Both the position numbers and the translations under genes were made by a program. Positions 17,185 to 25,866 of a stretch of DNA of 32,582 nt are shown here, piece after piece; the stretch's first letter is position 1, and every line of letters begins with the position of its first letter. Origin of the DNA: Kiritimatiellia bacterium (GTDB lineage Bacteria; Verrucomicrobiota; Kiritimatiellia; RZYC01); contig JAQVYB010000021.1 in the NCBI GenBank assembly GCA_028708815.1, positions 1 to 32,582 of the forward strand, given 5' to 3'. The notes under the pieces were generated by a model. That model ran no database searches, was not told the origin of the DNA, and saw only the letters and a list, made by a program, of their open reading frames with translations.

Positions 17185-18612
17185 ATGTCTTTTGCGACCA
17201 TGAAAAATCGGTTTAAAACAGCTTATGCATTGGAATTGGATGGTCCCCGGGTCATTCTGGTGCGCACGGATCTGAGGCGACGCGGGAAAAGCCGCGTGAT
17301 TTGGCAGGCCACCCTTCCGCCCAGCGAGACCGAGCGCCGCCAACTCGAAGGCCTGCTGGTCGCCGCTGCCGGAGAACGCCCCGTATTCACCGCTCCCGTT
17401 TGCATTGCCGACAGCGTTTTCCGTTGGCTTTCCACGCCCTTTCCGTCACTCCGCAAGGCCCGGCGCGTTTTTCCCGCCCTGCTGAACACCCAGTTGCCTT
17501 TTGATCTGGCTCAATGTCAATACGCTCTGCTTTCGTTGCACGCAAAAGAGGGGGAGGCCCGGGCATTGGCGGTAGCCGTTCGCCACGAGACCCTTCGGCG
17601 GATCCTTGAACAATGCGCCTCACTCGGGTTGGACCCGCAGATTGTTCAACATGAAGGTATTGCCCTGTGGCAGGAAGCCCTTGCCGCCCAACCATCCGCG
17701 CCTTCCGAGTCCCGCGTGTTGGTATGTCTCGGACGCCACCGAACCCTTCTGCTCTATGGAAAAGGTCCCAACCTGTACGGGGCCCAGCAGATGCCCTCCG
17801 GTGCCGATAGTCTTTGCACGCAACAGGAGTATGATGCCTGGGCCGCCAAAGCCCGGCTCTTCCTCCACACGCATTGCAAAGAGACCGAAAAACCGTTGAA
17901 CTGGATCTGGTGCGGTCCCGGCGCCGCGCAAGCCGAACCACGGACCGCACTGGAAAAAGCCCTGAACCTGCCTGATTCCATCACCTACCGGCAGGCCGAT
18001 CGACTCTTCTCCGACGCCCCCGTGGCCCAGGCCCTCGCCCGTATGATTGCAACATCATCAACCAGTCTTCACAATTTTCGCGCCGGCGCCTTTGCCCATC
18101 CGCAAGCCCTTCAGCAAGACACGAAAATCCGACGCAACACCCTCCTTTGGGTCATTCTTCTCGGTCTTTTTCTATGCCTGACCGGCCTTCTCTGGCAGGC
18201 GATGGTTTTCAGGCAAAACAAGGTTCTGGACCGTCAGATCGAAGAGGCCGTTGGCGAAATCACAGAAGGCGCACGCGCCCCAAAAGCACAGGAAGTTCCC
18301 TTTGTCTCACGCATCCTGGAAGAGCGGCGCAATACCCTTTCCACCTTCTCCGACATGACCGCGCGTCCCGCCGAAGCCCTGCTTACCCAAATCCTCGGCA
18401 TGGCCTCTGAATACCGGATAACCATTCAGCAACTCGCTCTCCATCCCGATACCATGGAGCTCAAAGGATTTGCCGATCGCTGGGATGCCGGAACTCACCT
18501 GGAAAAACTACTGAAAAGCAGCGGCTACCAAACCGATCTGCAACGTCGGGAAGCAGGAGCCGACGAAATGGTTCACTTCACGCTCAAGGGAATTCACCGT
18601 GAAAATAAATAA
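17185..18612 (+). CDS. gspL: Type II secretion inner-membrane protein GspL (PilM-PilN like)
   Basis: GspL links the cytoplasmic ATPase GspE to the membrane platform. The 475-residue product has a cytoplasmic actin-like (PilM-type) domain in about 1-300, a single membrane helix at about 319-340 (TLLWVILLGLFLCLTGLLWQ) and a periplasmic PilN/GspL-like domain that ends with an RNA-fold-like alpha/beta pattern. ATG 17185 directly abuts AAGGG and ATG 17200 is the alternative. It follows gspK after a 100-base gap with a 9-base imperfect hairpin at 17123-17144, and overlaps gspM by 14 bases. Sequence similarity to characterised GspL is low; the order and topology carry the call. Confidence 0.75.
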   Translation: MSFATMKNRFKTAYALELDGPRVILVRTDLRRRGKSRVIWQATLPPSETERRQLEGLLVAAAGERPVFTAPVCIADSVFRWLSTPFPSLRKARRVFPALLNTQLPFDLAQCQYALLSLHAKEGEARALAVAVRHETLRRILEQCASLGLDPQIVQHEGIALWQEALAAQPSAPSESRVLVCLGRHRTLLLYGKGPNLYGAQQMPSGADSLCTQQEYDAWAAKARLFLHTHCKETEKPLNWIWCGPGAAQAEPRTALEKALNLPDSITYRQADRLFSDAPVAQALARMIATSSTSLHNFRAGAFAHPQALQQDTKIRRNTLLWVILLGLFLCLTGLLWQAMVFRQNKVLDRQIEEAVGEITEGARAPKAQEVPFVSRILEERRNTLSTFSDMTARPAEALLTQILGMASEYRITIQQLALHPDTMELKGFADRWDAGTHLEKLLKSSGYQTDLQRREAGADEMVHFTLKGIHRENK

Positions 18613-19096
18613 ATTCTCTGTTTCCTGGATCATTGCCTTAACGCTGATGGCCCTGGGCACGGCTCTTCTGTGGCATGCTTTTTCCACCGCACGAACCACC
18701 GAAAAACGCCTGCTCCGAAAACAGGACACCCTGAAAACACTCTGGATGTTACGCGCACAGGCCCTGCAAGACGAAGCCGCGATGCAGCGATACAACGCAT
18801 CCCCGGATAAATCTCGCCAACCCATTGAAAACCTGCGTCCCTTGTTGGAGCAGTCCGGCGCCTCTCAATGGACCCCGCTCGGAACCGAGCCCGTAACCGA
18901 TGGATGGAACCGCGAAACCATCCGTATCAGTGTCACCAACCTGAATTTTGCCGTCCTAACCGATTTTTTCAATCAGGCCGCCACCATGCAGCCCCCCTGG
19001 ATACTCCAGGCCATCGACCTCAACCCCGGGCCATCCTCCGGCGCTGGAAAAGCCATCCTGATTCTGGCCTCCATCCATGCCCCCCAGGCACCATGA
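18599..19096 (+). CDS. gspM: Type II secretion inner-membrane protein GspM (PilO like)
   Basis: GspM pairs with GspL in the inner-membrane platform. The 165-residue product has one N-terminal membrane helix (SWIIALTLMALGTALLWHAF, about 9-28), a short coiled region rich in Arg, Glu and Gln, and a small periplasmic ferredoxin-like domain. The GTG at 18599 overlaps the end of gspL, as is common for this pair. The genes for GspD, E, F and G-J are not in the window. The family call rests on size, topology and position. Confidence 0.72.
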   Translation: MKINKFSVSWIIALTLMALGTALLWHAFSTARTTEKRLLRKQDTLKTLWMLRAQALQDEAAMQRYNASPDKSRQPIENLRPLLEQSGASQWTPLGTEPVTDGWNRETIRISVTNLNFAVLTDFFNQAATMQPPWILQAIDLNPGPSSGAGKAILILASIHAPQAP

Positions 19097-19462
19097 TTCA
19101 ATTTTTGTACCGCGTTCGTGGTTCGTGGTTGCGCACACAAAATCGTCGTTTTTTCGCGATTTTCGGGTGTTTGGGCATCAAAATTCAGTGTTTTTGACGT
19201 TTTGAACGAGTTTTTGAGACTTTTTCAGGTCTTGTCGCACTTGCCAATCGGAATTCGCCCTTTTTGGATAGGATTTTCAGGGTAGAATAGCCGCGAAGGA
19301 ACGCAGAGAACGCAAAAGGAGAGATGCTCGTTGACCATGCCGGGCAAGCCCGAGGTAGGGCGAACCAGCACGGCGAGCCGAAGAAATTACGCGGCTCAGC
19401 CGGAGGCTTGGCCTGACCCGCGTGAACCCTCTCTGTGGACAGCGCGCACACCGGCTGACGGC
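19097..19462. other. Non-coding stretch with a dispersed repeat fragment
   Basis: No gene is supported here. Bases 19120-19260 are T-rich. At 19289-19320 the sequence AGCCGCGAAGGAACGCAGAG and its continuation is an inverted copy of the repeat found near 1491-1524 and 2203-2226. The remainder (19330-19440) is GC-rich with short inverted repeats. Confidence 0.6.
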
Positions 19463-19804
19463 CTACTTTCCGTTCGCATCATCCGGGCCACCGACCTGGC
19501 TCCAGTTGGTGACGATTCCGCCGTTGATGAAGAGTTGATCTTTTTCTGCGATATGGGTGTGAAGGTAGACGTCTTTCTTTGGGAAGGGGGTATGCTTGTC
19601 GATGGCGTCGGCGATGCTGATCATGATCCGTCTGCGTTCTTCCCTGGTGATGAAGGCCGGGGTGTACAGATCGATAAAGACGACGGTGTCTATACCGGCC
19701 TTTTCGCATCCCGGACAGTAGATTTCATCGAAGCTCTGCCAGTAGTAGGTCACAAAGGATTCGGGCAGGCCGGTTGCGCCGGAACAGGGGATCCAAACAG
19801 ACAT
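19463..19804 (-). CDS. Tautomerase-like hypothetical protein, possibly frameshifted at its 5' end
   Basis: The 113-residue frame resembles the 4-oxalocrotonate tautomerase fold from about residue 39: TVVFIDLYTPAFITREERRRIM, then IADAIDKHT, then VYLHTHIAEKDQLFINGGIV. The N-terminal catalytic Pro of that family is not seen after a Met. ATG 19804 has no ribosome binding site. A good one (AAAGGGAG, 8 bases) lies before ATG 19839, which opens a different frame of only 29 codons beginning MRRIVGYSLRLS, possibly the lost start of the same gene. The domain call is tentative and the function unknown. It stands alone between the gsp operon and the PEP-CTERM gene. Confidence 0.45.
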   Translation of the reverse strand: MSVWIPCSGATGLPESFVTYYWQSFDEIYCPGCEKAGIDTVVFIDLYTPAFITREERRRIMISIADAIDKHTPFPKKDVYLHTHIAEKDQLFINGGIVTNWSQVGGPDDANGK

Positions 19805-20032
19805 GACAACCGCAATGAATAACCCACTATACGCCTCATTATCGCAACTCCCTTTCTCTGAAAACCAGTTCGTTCAGAAGGTCTTTTCAACGATAAAGCA
19901 TCGATTATGAGGCCATGCGCTGAGGCTGCCGGCTTGACACTTCGGCTGATTCGGAGTAAACAACCAGCAGAGTCGGTTAATAGGTTATTGTGCAAGAACG
20001 GTGTAAGTCTCGTGCCGACCGGAAAGATTTCT

Positions 20033-20857
20033 GTGATAAAACGCATCAATAAAAGCTATTTCATGGCCGTCGTTCTGCTCTATCTCTGTTCCGGCATCAC
20101 GGCAGAATGCGCGGTGGTACTGATTGATGATTTCAGCATCCCCGCCAGTGGCCAGACGGTGACCAGCAAAGGGCAGCAGTCGTGGGTCAATCTGACAGCA
20201 TCGGTACTGGGAGGTGTGCGTGACGGCAGCGTGGGCTGTGAATCATCCGAAGCGGACGGAAACACAACGGGACAAATCACCGGTGGACAACTCTATATTG
20301 AGACCAACAAACGGGCGAGTCCGAGCATGTATCTCAGTTATGATGGAACAGCCTGATGGGGTACGCACTTGGACACGGATCCTTTCAACGGCACATTCTC
20401 CCTGCCGATTGACCTGACGGACGGCGGGCGTAACAACTCTTTCAGCGTCGTGTTCAGCAGCGCCGGTGGGAAAAGCGAGTTGGTCGACAGCTTCAACGAT
20501 GTTTTGCTGACGGTTCTGATTGATGGGACCCTCCACCAATATGATTACGACGATGAGGCCAATGCCTGGTTCGATGAGAATTATGCCGCGCTCTCCGGCG
20601 GTACTCCAGCCACTTTCAGCATGCCTTTTTCCAGTCTGGGAGGAGGACTTGATATGACGCAGGTGGATGCCGTTTGCCTGCATGTCTGTTCGGAAAACTA
20701 TGATTTAGAATATTCCCTGGACAGTTTTTATACCGATGGATCAGGATCCGACGCCGTACCTGAACCGGGCGTTGCGGCGACGTTCCTTACCGGAGGAGCG
20801 ATGTTGTGCCTGCTCCGCAGGCGATTGTTCCGAGTCTCCGAGAATCAGGGCATATAG
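20033..20857 (+). pseudogene. PEP-CTERM sorted surface protein, interrupted by in-frame TGA
   Basis: The protein would be exported, then anchored and processed by an exosortase-type system. GTG 20033, with GGAAAG upstream, opens a signal peptide (VIKRINKSYFMAVVLLYLCSG). The frame stops at TGA 20354-20356 and resumes without a shift (WGTHLDTDPFNG) up to 20857. The product ends with the PEP-CTERM signal: VPEPG, a hydrophobic segment and LLRRRLFR. The middle resembles the beta-rich extracellular domain of such proteins (VLGGVRDGS, TFSLPIDLTDGG). Other genes here end with TGA, so recoding to Trp is unlikely; a nonsense mutation, a sequencing error or readthrough remain. No exosortase is in the window. 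Confidence 0.75.
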
Positions 20858-20940
20858 CCCATCTTTTTCGGGTGCCGGAAGCCTTTGCTCCAGAGCATCC
20901 CAGTCCGGGAGAAGGATGAATCAGATCCCATTCCGGGACC

Positions 20941-20958
20941 GCCGAACGTCTGTTCGGC
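20941..20958 (-). repeat. REP-like hairpin, copy 3
   Basis: On the minus strand, stem GCCGAAC, loop AGAC and stem GTTCGGC are followed by GGTCCCGG. The stem bases differ from the other copies but still pair. Confidence 0.65.
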
Positions 20959-21014
20959 ATTTGTCCTCGTATTTCTTTGCCAGTGAAAAAACTTCTTTGT
21001 GCAACGTACAAACG

Positions 21015-21032
21015 GCCAATCAGACGATTGGC
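21015..21032 (+). repeat. REP-like hairpin, copy 4
   Basis: Stem GCCAATC, loop AGAC and stem GATTGGC are followed by GCTCCCGGG. Compared with copies 1 and 2, a G-C pair is replaced by an A-T pair. Confidence 0.75.
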
Positions 21033-21044
21033 GCTCCCGGGACT

Positions 21045-21062
21045 GCCAATCGTCTGATTGGC
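21045..21062 (-). repeat. REP-like hairpin, copy 5 (inverted to copy 4)
   Basis: This is the reverse complement of copy 4 (GCCAATC-GTCT-GATTGGC on the plus strand), 12 bases after it. The two together form a larger cruciform-capable unit, as in paired REP elements. Confidence 0.75.
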
Positions 21063-21111
21063 AAATGGTGTATAAATTCGCAAATGCGCCCGGAATCCTA
21101 ACGTCAGCGCT

Positions 21112-21198
21112 CTACGGCGCGAGCAGCGCCTGATTTTCGTCCCATACTTTGTAGGCGGGTGCTTCGTTTCGAATGATTTGTCCAAATATGTCTTTCAT
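21112..21198 (-). pseudogene. HIT-family hydrolase gene fragment (N-terminus only)
   Basis: The 28-codon frame starts MKDIFGQIIRNEAPAYKVW and ends at a stop. It matches the conserved first 28 residues of HIT (histidine triad) nucleotide hydrolases, which usually go on for 80-110 more residues including the HxHxHxx motif. Nothing of that motif follows within the neighbouring 50 bases. A ribosome-binding-like GAAAAGAAG precedes ATG 21198. It lies downstream of the antitoxin gene and next to the REP-like cluster, so deletion is the likely cause. Confidence 0.5.
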
Positions 21199-21265
21199 CT
21201 TCTTTTCTCGGCTAACATTTGAATCAGAGGATTCTGGTTCTTTAACCAGACCTCGCACTCCATGA

Positions 21266-21526
21266 TTAGGCCACCGCTTGTTCTTTGATGTCCCAGCTGG
21301 GAAAAACCAAGACGGCGGGATGGCACTTGAGGGCTCTTGCGAGGACCTTTGCTCTTTCAACCCCAATAGGGATTCTGTCGTTCTCTATGCCGGAAATGGT
21401 GGATTGCGGCATTCCGGTGAGAGAGGCAAGCTCGTTCTGACTGAGCCCTTGAAGTTCGCGCATGATACGAACGGACTCGCCGACAGACACATCAATCGTC
21501 TTTTTCGCTTTTCTGAAATTCTTCAT
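21266..21526 (-). CDS. XRE-family antitoxin
   Basis: The product is the DNA-binding antitoxin that would neutralise the toxin coded just upstream and repress the operon. The 86-residue protein has a helix-turn-helix at about 18-72: LQGLSQNELASLTGMPQSTISGIENDRIP. The start, one base after the toxin stop, has GGAGAACGTGAA upstream inside the end of the toxin gene, so the genes are translationally coupled. Toxin-first order is that of HigBA-type modules. Confidence 0.88.
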   Translation of the reverse strand: MKNFRKAKKTIDVSVGESVRIMRELQGLSQNELASLTGMPQSTISGIENDRIPIGVERAKVLARALKCHPAVLVFPSWDIKEQAVA

Positions 21527-21527
21527 T

Positions 21528-21809
21528 TCACGTTCTCCTGTAATCGTGCGCGGTTATGTTGATCACCCGGGCGTAAAGTTTATTATCCTCAACCCTGTAA
21601 ATCAGTCGAAACTGTAACTCCAGTCGCGAAGATCGATGACCCAGCCACTGCCCCTTAAGGGCTTCATCATGGAAGCCTTTGATAAGCCTTAACCCTTCAG
21701 GGCCTGTGAGCTCAACAATATCTTTCCATTTCTCATAGCGCTTCAAAACCTCATACGGGATTTTCGGCAGGTTTCTAACCAATGTATGACTTTCATATAT
21801 TTCCCACAT
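21528..21809 (-). CDS. RelE/HigB-type toxin
   Basis: The product is a probable ribosome-dependent mRNA interferase. The 93-residue size fits the family. Motifs include RNLPKIPYEVLKRYEKWKDI at about 12-31, KGFHDEALKGQWLGHRSSRL and, near the C-terminus, FRLIYRVEDN with ITAHDYRR, the usual strand and terminal His region. No strong ribosome binding site precedes ATG 21809. An operator-like palindrome sits 16 bases upstream, and the antitoxin gene follows directly. Confidence 0.86.
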   Translation of the reverse strand: MWEIYESHTLVRNLPKIPYEVLKRYEKWKDIVELTGPEGLRLIKGFHDEALKGQWLGHRSSRLELQFRLIYRVEDNKLYARVINITAHDYRRT

Positions 21810-22201
21810 ATCAATTACATACTATGACATATATGGTATGTCAAGTCGTGCGCAGAAGTGGTCGGTCCGAATAAAATAATGATCAGGGCCGGCAGGGCTT
21901 TGTTTATGGATGCGTAAGGAGCGTGTGGGCTGTCAGGATTCTTGGTCCATTGGCGTTCATTCGCGCTTCCAAAAAAGTTTCTCTTGGCTTCTTTTGTATA
22001 GATATAGCGTTCAGCTTATCCACGATCATTCCGACAAACCCAACAATGGGTTCTTCAGGGCATTGCGAGATGGTAGAGCGCCGTTCTACGTCAAAGTAGA
22101 TTCACAAAATGGTAGGAAAAGCCGTTTTCTGACCGACTTGAGGCTACACGCCAAACATCGGTCCAAGGAGCTATGTAGCCGATGTGTTGCGGGTGTAAAA
22201 G
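21810..22201. other. Intergenic region between toxin and ABC transporter
   Basis: Apart from the operator palindrome near 21825 I see no gene. An open plus frame at 21910-22218 has no recognisable product and runs into the end of the ABC ATPase gene. Small inverted repeats occur, for example GTAGA and TCTAC around 22071-22087, and GGCTACA with TGTAGCC between 22142 and 22181. Confidence 0.5.
21825..21843. promoter_or_regulatory. Toxin-antitoxin operator palindrome
   Basis: TGACATA, five bases (TATGG) and TATGTCA form a perfect 7-base inverted repeat 16 bases upstream of the toxin start. An XRE antitoxin dimer would be expected to bind such a site. Confidence 0.6.
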
Positions 22202-23287
22202 CTAGACCACCCGCATAGTCAGTAAGTTACGCGTTCCAACTTGGCTATACTGGATGTCCTTCGCCTTGTTGAGGATCAGGTTGACACCAAGACGATCCGG
22301 CAGATTAGCCGTTTCCAAGGGGTTGCCGACGGGTCCGGCGCTGTCCGCACGCAACTCCAGAGATTGGTCCATTTCAGAATAGGCCATGGTCAGGTCAACA
22401 TCCATGGGATCCATGAGTGTTCGATAAATCTCCAACAGCTCTTCGCAGAGCAATTCCATGGTAAAGGCCGTCTTTTGCGGGATCAGGTGTTTTTCGCAGA
22501 AGTGCTCGATGCGTCCGAACCATTCGTACAGGTCAAAATCACCACTGGTCACCTTCACCTGCAGATTGCGCACGCGGTTAATGAAATCACGGGTGCGTTC
22601 TTTTTGGGGGGCATCGAAAATCTGTTCCGGCGGGCCTTCTTCATAGATGATGCCCTGATCCATGTAGAACACGCGTGTCGAAACCTGTCGGGCAAAAGAC
22701 ATTTCATGCGTGACGATGGCCATGGTCATGCCGTCTCGGGCCAGTTGACGTATGACGGCAAGCACCTCGCTCACCATGGTGGGGTCAAGGGCTGAAGTCG
22801 GTTCATCAAAGAGAATGATTTCCGGCTCCATGGACAAACAGCGGGCAATGGCGACGCGTTGTTTCTGTCCGCCGGAGAGTTCGTCGGGGAAACTCTCGGC
22901 CTTGTCGGTCAGTCCCACCATCTTCAGCAGTGCCTGGGCTTTGGTTTCAGCCTCCTTTTTGGATTTGCCCAGCAAACGAGTCGGGCCAATGGTCAGGTTG
23001 CCGAGGACGGTCAGGTGGGCAAACAGATTGAAGGATTGAAATACCATGCCCATGCGCCGGCGAAGCAGCGGGACATTGGCGCTGCGAGCCAGAATGTCCT
23101 GCCCGTCGATTGCAATGTGCCCGCCGGAGGGTTGTTCGAGCAGATTGAGGCATCGGAGCAGGGTGCTTTTACCGGTGCCGGACGGACCGATAATAGAAAT
23201 GACTTCGCCCTTGGCAATGGTGGCGTTGATATCGCTTAGTACCATCGTGGCGCCGTATTGCTTGACCAGATGTTCAATCTTTATCAT
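22202..23287 (-). CDS. Amino acid ABC transporter ATPase with RsbW/GHKL-like C-terminal domain
   Basis: The ATPase powers a polar amino acid importer on the cytoplasmic side. Residues 1-240 are a complete GlnQ-type domain: Walker [10 protein letters not shown] (34-42), Q-loop Q84, signature LSGGQ (137-141), Walker B IILFDE (157-162) and switch His194. Residues 250-361 are an unusual extension that resembles RsbW-type ATPases: [14 protein letters not shown] (N-box region, Asn replaced), [10 protein letters not shown] (G1-like D-x-G) and DRLGVNLI with NLLTMRV at the end. Typical GlnQ proteins are about 240-250 residues. Its start overlaps the stop of the permease gene in ATGA, so the two are coupled. 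Confidence 0.93.
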   Translation of the reverse strand: MIKIEHLVKQYGATMVLSDINATIAKGEVISIIGPSGTGKSTLLRCLNLLEQPSGGHIAIDGQDILARSANVPLLRRRMGMVFQSFNLFAHLTVLGNLTIGPTRLLGKSKKEAETKAQALLKMVGLTDKAESFPDELSGGQKQRVAIARCLSMEPEIILFDEPTSALDPTMVSEVLAVIRQLARDGMTMAIVTHEMSFARQVSTRVFYMDQGIIYEEGPPEQIFDAPQKERTRDFINRVRNLQVKVTSGDFDLYEWFGRIEHFCEKHLIPQKTAFTMELLCEELLEIYRTLMDPMDVDLTMAYSEMDQSLELRADSAGPVGNPLETANLPDRLGVNLILNKAKDIQYSQVGTRNLLTMRVV

Positions 23288-25578
23288 GACCGTGCCCTTT
23301 TGCGTTGTGCGGCTTTTGGATCTGTTTTACGCTCGATATAATCGAGCCCAAGGCCCAGCACCCAGATAATCAGAAAATAGAGTAATGCCACCTTAATTAA
23401 TGGGAAAAAGGCCTCGAATGTGCGGCTGCGAATAATGTCACCCGCCTTGGTCAGGTCTTGGACACCGATATAACCGACCACCGACGTCATCTTGACCAGC
23501 GAGATGAATTCGCCGCGATAAACCGGCAAAATCCGTCGGACGGCCTGGGGCAGCACGATTCGGCAGAAGGTCTGAACCCGGGTGAACCCCATGGCAATGC
23601 CGGCTTCCGTTTGGCCGCGGTCTACGCCTTCGATGCCCGTGCGGAACATTTCCGCAACATAGGCGGCAAAGTTCGCGCCGAACGCAATTACCGCCACCAG
23701 GACCGGGTGGATGTTGACCGAAGCGAAGACCACATAGTAAATCAGCATGAGCATAAGCAGCACCGGCAGACCGCGAACCACGGCAATATAGCCGCTGCCA
23801 CAGCGCCGCAGGATGCGATTGCCGGACATACGCAACCAGCAGATTACACTCCCAAGAAGGGTGCCTAAAAGGGTCGCTGCCACCGAGATCACGAGGGTGA
23901 TCCACAATCCGTTGAGCACCAGTTTCCAGCGATTTTCAACAATGAAGTTTGAGTGGATGCTGGCTTTAAACTTCTTGAACCAGCTGCGCGGCAGAGAGTC
24001 TGTCCCGCCCTCAACCATTGTGGCGCCGTCCGACTGGTAGATGTTGCTCTTTTTGACGAGGGCGACCGTTGCTATCTCGAGGTAAGTATCCGAAAAATCA
24101 ACGGCTTTTGCCCGTTCCTCCGTAATGGCAATTCCATCGGCCACCAGATCCGCCTTGCCGGAGGCCAATGCGTTGATCAGCGAGTCGAACTCATAGGTGG
24201 TAAAGTTCATGTCCAGATTCTCGGCGGCGGCAAAACGGTAAAGCAGTTCCACATCGAAGCCGATGAGTTCTCCATTCGCCACCCCGACACACGGAAGGTC
24301 ATCGATCGCGACTCCGACCTGAACTTTTCGCCCGCCGTTCAGGCGGGTAATTTCGGGCATGATGGCTTGTTCGGGGTCTTCAATATACCAGCGGCGGAAC
24401 ATCTCATCATAAATGCCGTTTGCCCGGATTTTTCGTAAAAACAGATTAAATCGCTCGCGAAGATCTTCGTTCTTTTTGCCGAAAGCGATGCCAAGGGGAA
24501 GCGGAAGTATGTCTTTGTCAAGAATCGCCAGACTGGGATTTGTCTTCAAGATTAAGCGGGCGGAGACCTCTGGCATCAGCGCGGCATCCACCCGATCATG
24601 TTTGACAGAAAGCACCATGTCGGCGCTTGAATTCAGTCGGATGATTTTGGCCGCCGGATAGTTCTGAGCTAGAAATCTGTCAAAAGCGGTTCCGCTAAAA
24701 ATTGCAAGTCGACCATTGGCTAAATCCTTAAACGACCGCCACCCGTGGCCGTATTGCCCGTCCGCGTTCACTGCCTGGCTTGTTTTCATCGCCGCTGCGG
24801 CAGAGGTTTCCCGACCGTAGGGATCAGAGAAATCCACCACCCTGCTTCGTTCCTCGGTAACGGATAGATTGCAGATGATCATATCAATCTTGCCGGCCGC
24901 CAGTGCCGCAATCAGACTGTCAAACTCCAGGGGCACAAATTCCGGCGTGAATCCTTCACGCGCGGCAAACCGCCGAGCCAATTCAATTTCAAAGCCGATA
25001 TACTGCCCATCCTTTACGGAAACGTACGGCAGACCCAGAACCAGTGAGGTTCCTATTCTTAACGGTTTGCCATTCTCCGGAACGGGGATACCCGGCATGG
25101 TTGCCTCTTCAGGATTCCCGCTCATCCAGCGCTGGTGCATATCGGTGAACGTTCCGTCGGCTTCGATGTCCGCGAGAAACTGATTAAATCGCCGCCGCAG
25201 ATTTTGATCCGTCTTGCGAAAGGCCACCCCGTGATCCGTCGAACAAAAGCCTTCCGATATGATTTCCAGCTCCGGGACTTCTTCAAGAATCATACGAAGA
25301 GAAACGACCTCATCAACGATCACATCCACTTTACCGGATTGAAGAGACAAGACTTGGTCGGCCTTGGAATTAAAGCGAATAACATGAGCTTTCGGATAGG
25401 TCTTGCCGACGAACAGATCCTGGGATGTTCCGCTGAAGACTCCAATACGCGCTTCAGAAAAATCGTCGAGGGAACGCATCCCGTTCGCCAACGCAACCAA
25501 CGGCAGGGGTAGTAAAAGCAGGGCCAACGACCACGAAAGGAAAATCAGACACCCCCTGGGAAACCGATTATTATTCAT
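23284..25578 (-). CDS. Fused solute-binding and permease protein of an amino acid ABC importer
   Basis: One 764-residue polypeptide combines substrate capture and membrane transport. Signal or anchor residues 1-31 are followed by binding-protein (SBP_bac_3) units and, from about 555 to 745, a HisM/GlnP permease domain with five helices and the EAA loop (EAGIAMGF onward, 658-685). The binding part is a tandem repeat: residues 37-254 and 284-499 align throughout, each running lobe 2 (IGVFSGT / LAIFSGT) then lobe 1 ([16 protein letters not shown] / [16 protein letters not shown]). This order is permuted relative to a normal lobe 1-lobe 2 protein. Start ATG has AGGAG 11 bases upstream. The ligand is not evident. 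Confidence 0.9.
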   Translation of the reverse strand: MNNNRFPRGCLIFLSWSLALLLLPLPLVALANGMRSLDDFSEARIGVFSGTSQDLFVGKTYPKAHVIRFNSKADQVLSLQSGKVDVIVDEVVSLRMILEEVPELEIISEGFCSTDHGVAFRKTDQNLRRRFNQFLADIEADGTFTDMHQRWMSGNPEEATMPGIPVPENGKPLRIGTSLVLGLPYVSVKDGQYIGFEIELARRFAAREGFTPEFVPLEFDSLIAALAAGKIDMIICNLSVTEERSRVVDFSDPYGRETSAAAAMKTSQAVNADGQYGHGWRSFKDLANGRLAIFSGTAFDRFLAQNYPAAKIIRLNSSADMVLSVKHDRVDAALMPEVSARLILKTNPSLAILDKDILPLPLGIAFGKKNEDLRERFNLFLRKIRANGIYDEMFRRWYIEDPEQAIMPEITRLNGGRKVQVGVAIDDLPCVGVANGELIGFDVELLYRFAAAENLDMNFTTYEFDSLINALASGKADLVADGIAITEERAKAVDFSDTYLEIATVALVKKSNIYQSDGATMVEGGTDSLPRSWFKKFKASIHSNFIVENRWKLVLNGLWITLVISVAATLLGTLLGSVICWLRMSGNRILRRCGSGYIAVVRGLPVLLMLMLIYYVVFASVNIHPVLVAVIAFGANFAAYVAEMFRTGIEGVDRGQTEAGIAMGFTRVQTFCRIVLPQAVRRILPVYRGEFISLVKMTSVVGYIGVQDLTKAGDIIRSRTFEAFFPLIKVALLYFLIIWVLGLGLDYIERKTDPKAAQRKRARS

Positions 25579-25866
25579 ATTCTATACATCTCCTGAGTAT
25601 CTCCACAACTAACCCTAACGACGGAATTTTGTCCATCCCATTATACGGACCATTCCATTCCGTTGCGCTGAGCCGTTCAAGCGTTGGCTGACCAACGTAA
25701 ACGAAACCTCCCCCTCCCCCCAAAAAAACGCCGCTTTACAATACCGCGTCCTCTTTCAATAATCCCATTTTGTGAAGGATCTTGATGAAACCTTCACTTA
25801 TTAAGAATACCGTCTTTTTCTTCCGTATGGTAAATCATTGTTCGGACTGGAGGTTTAGAGCGTAAC

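Noticed and set aside
20354-20356. TGA read as tryptophan or selenocysteine
   Set aside because: dnaN, dctQ and dctM end in TGA, and no SECIS-like structure or Sec-dependent enzyme family is seen.
21910-22218. 102-codon plus-strand ORF between the toxin gene and the ABC ATPase gene
   Set aside because: It has no recognisable domain or ribosome binding site, and it overlaps the 3' end of the ATPase gene.
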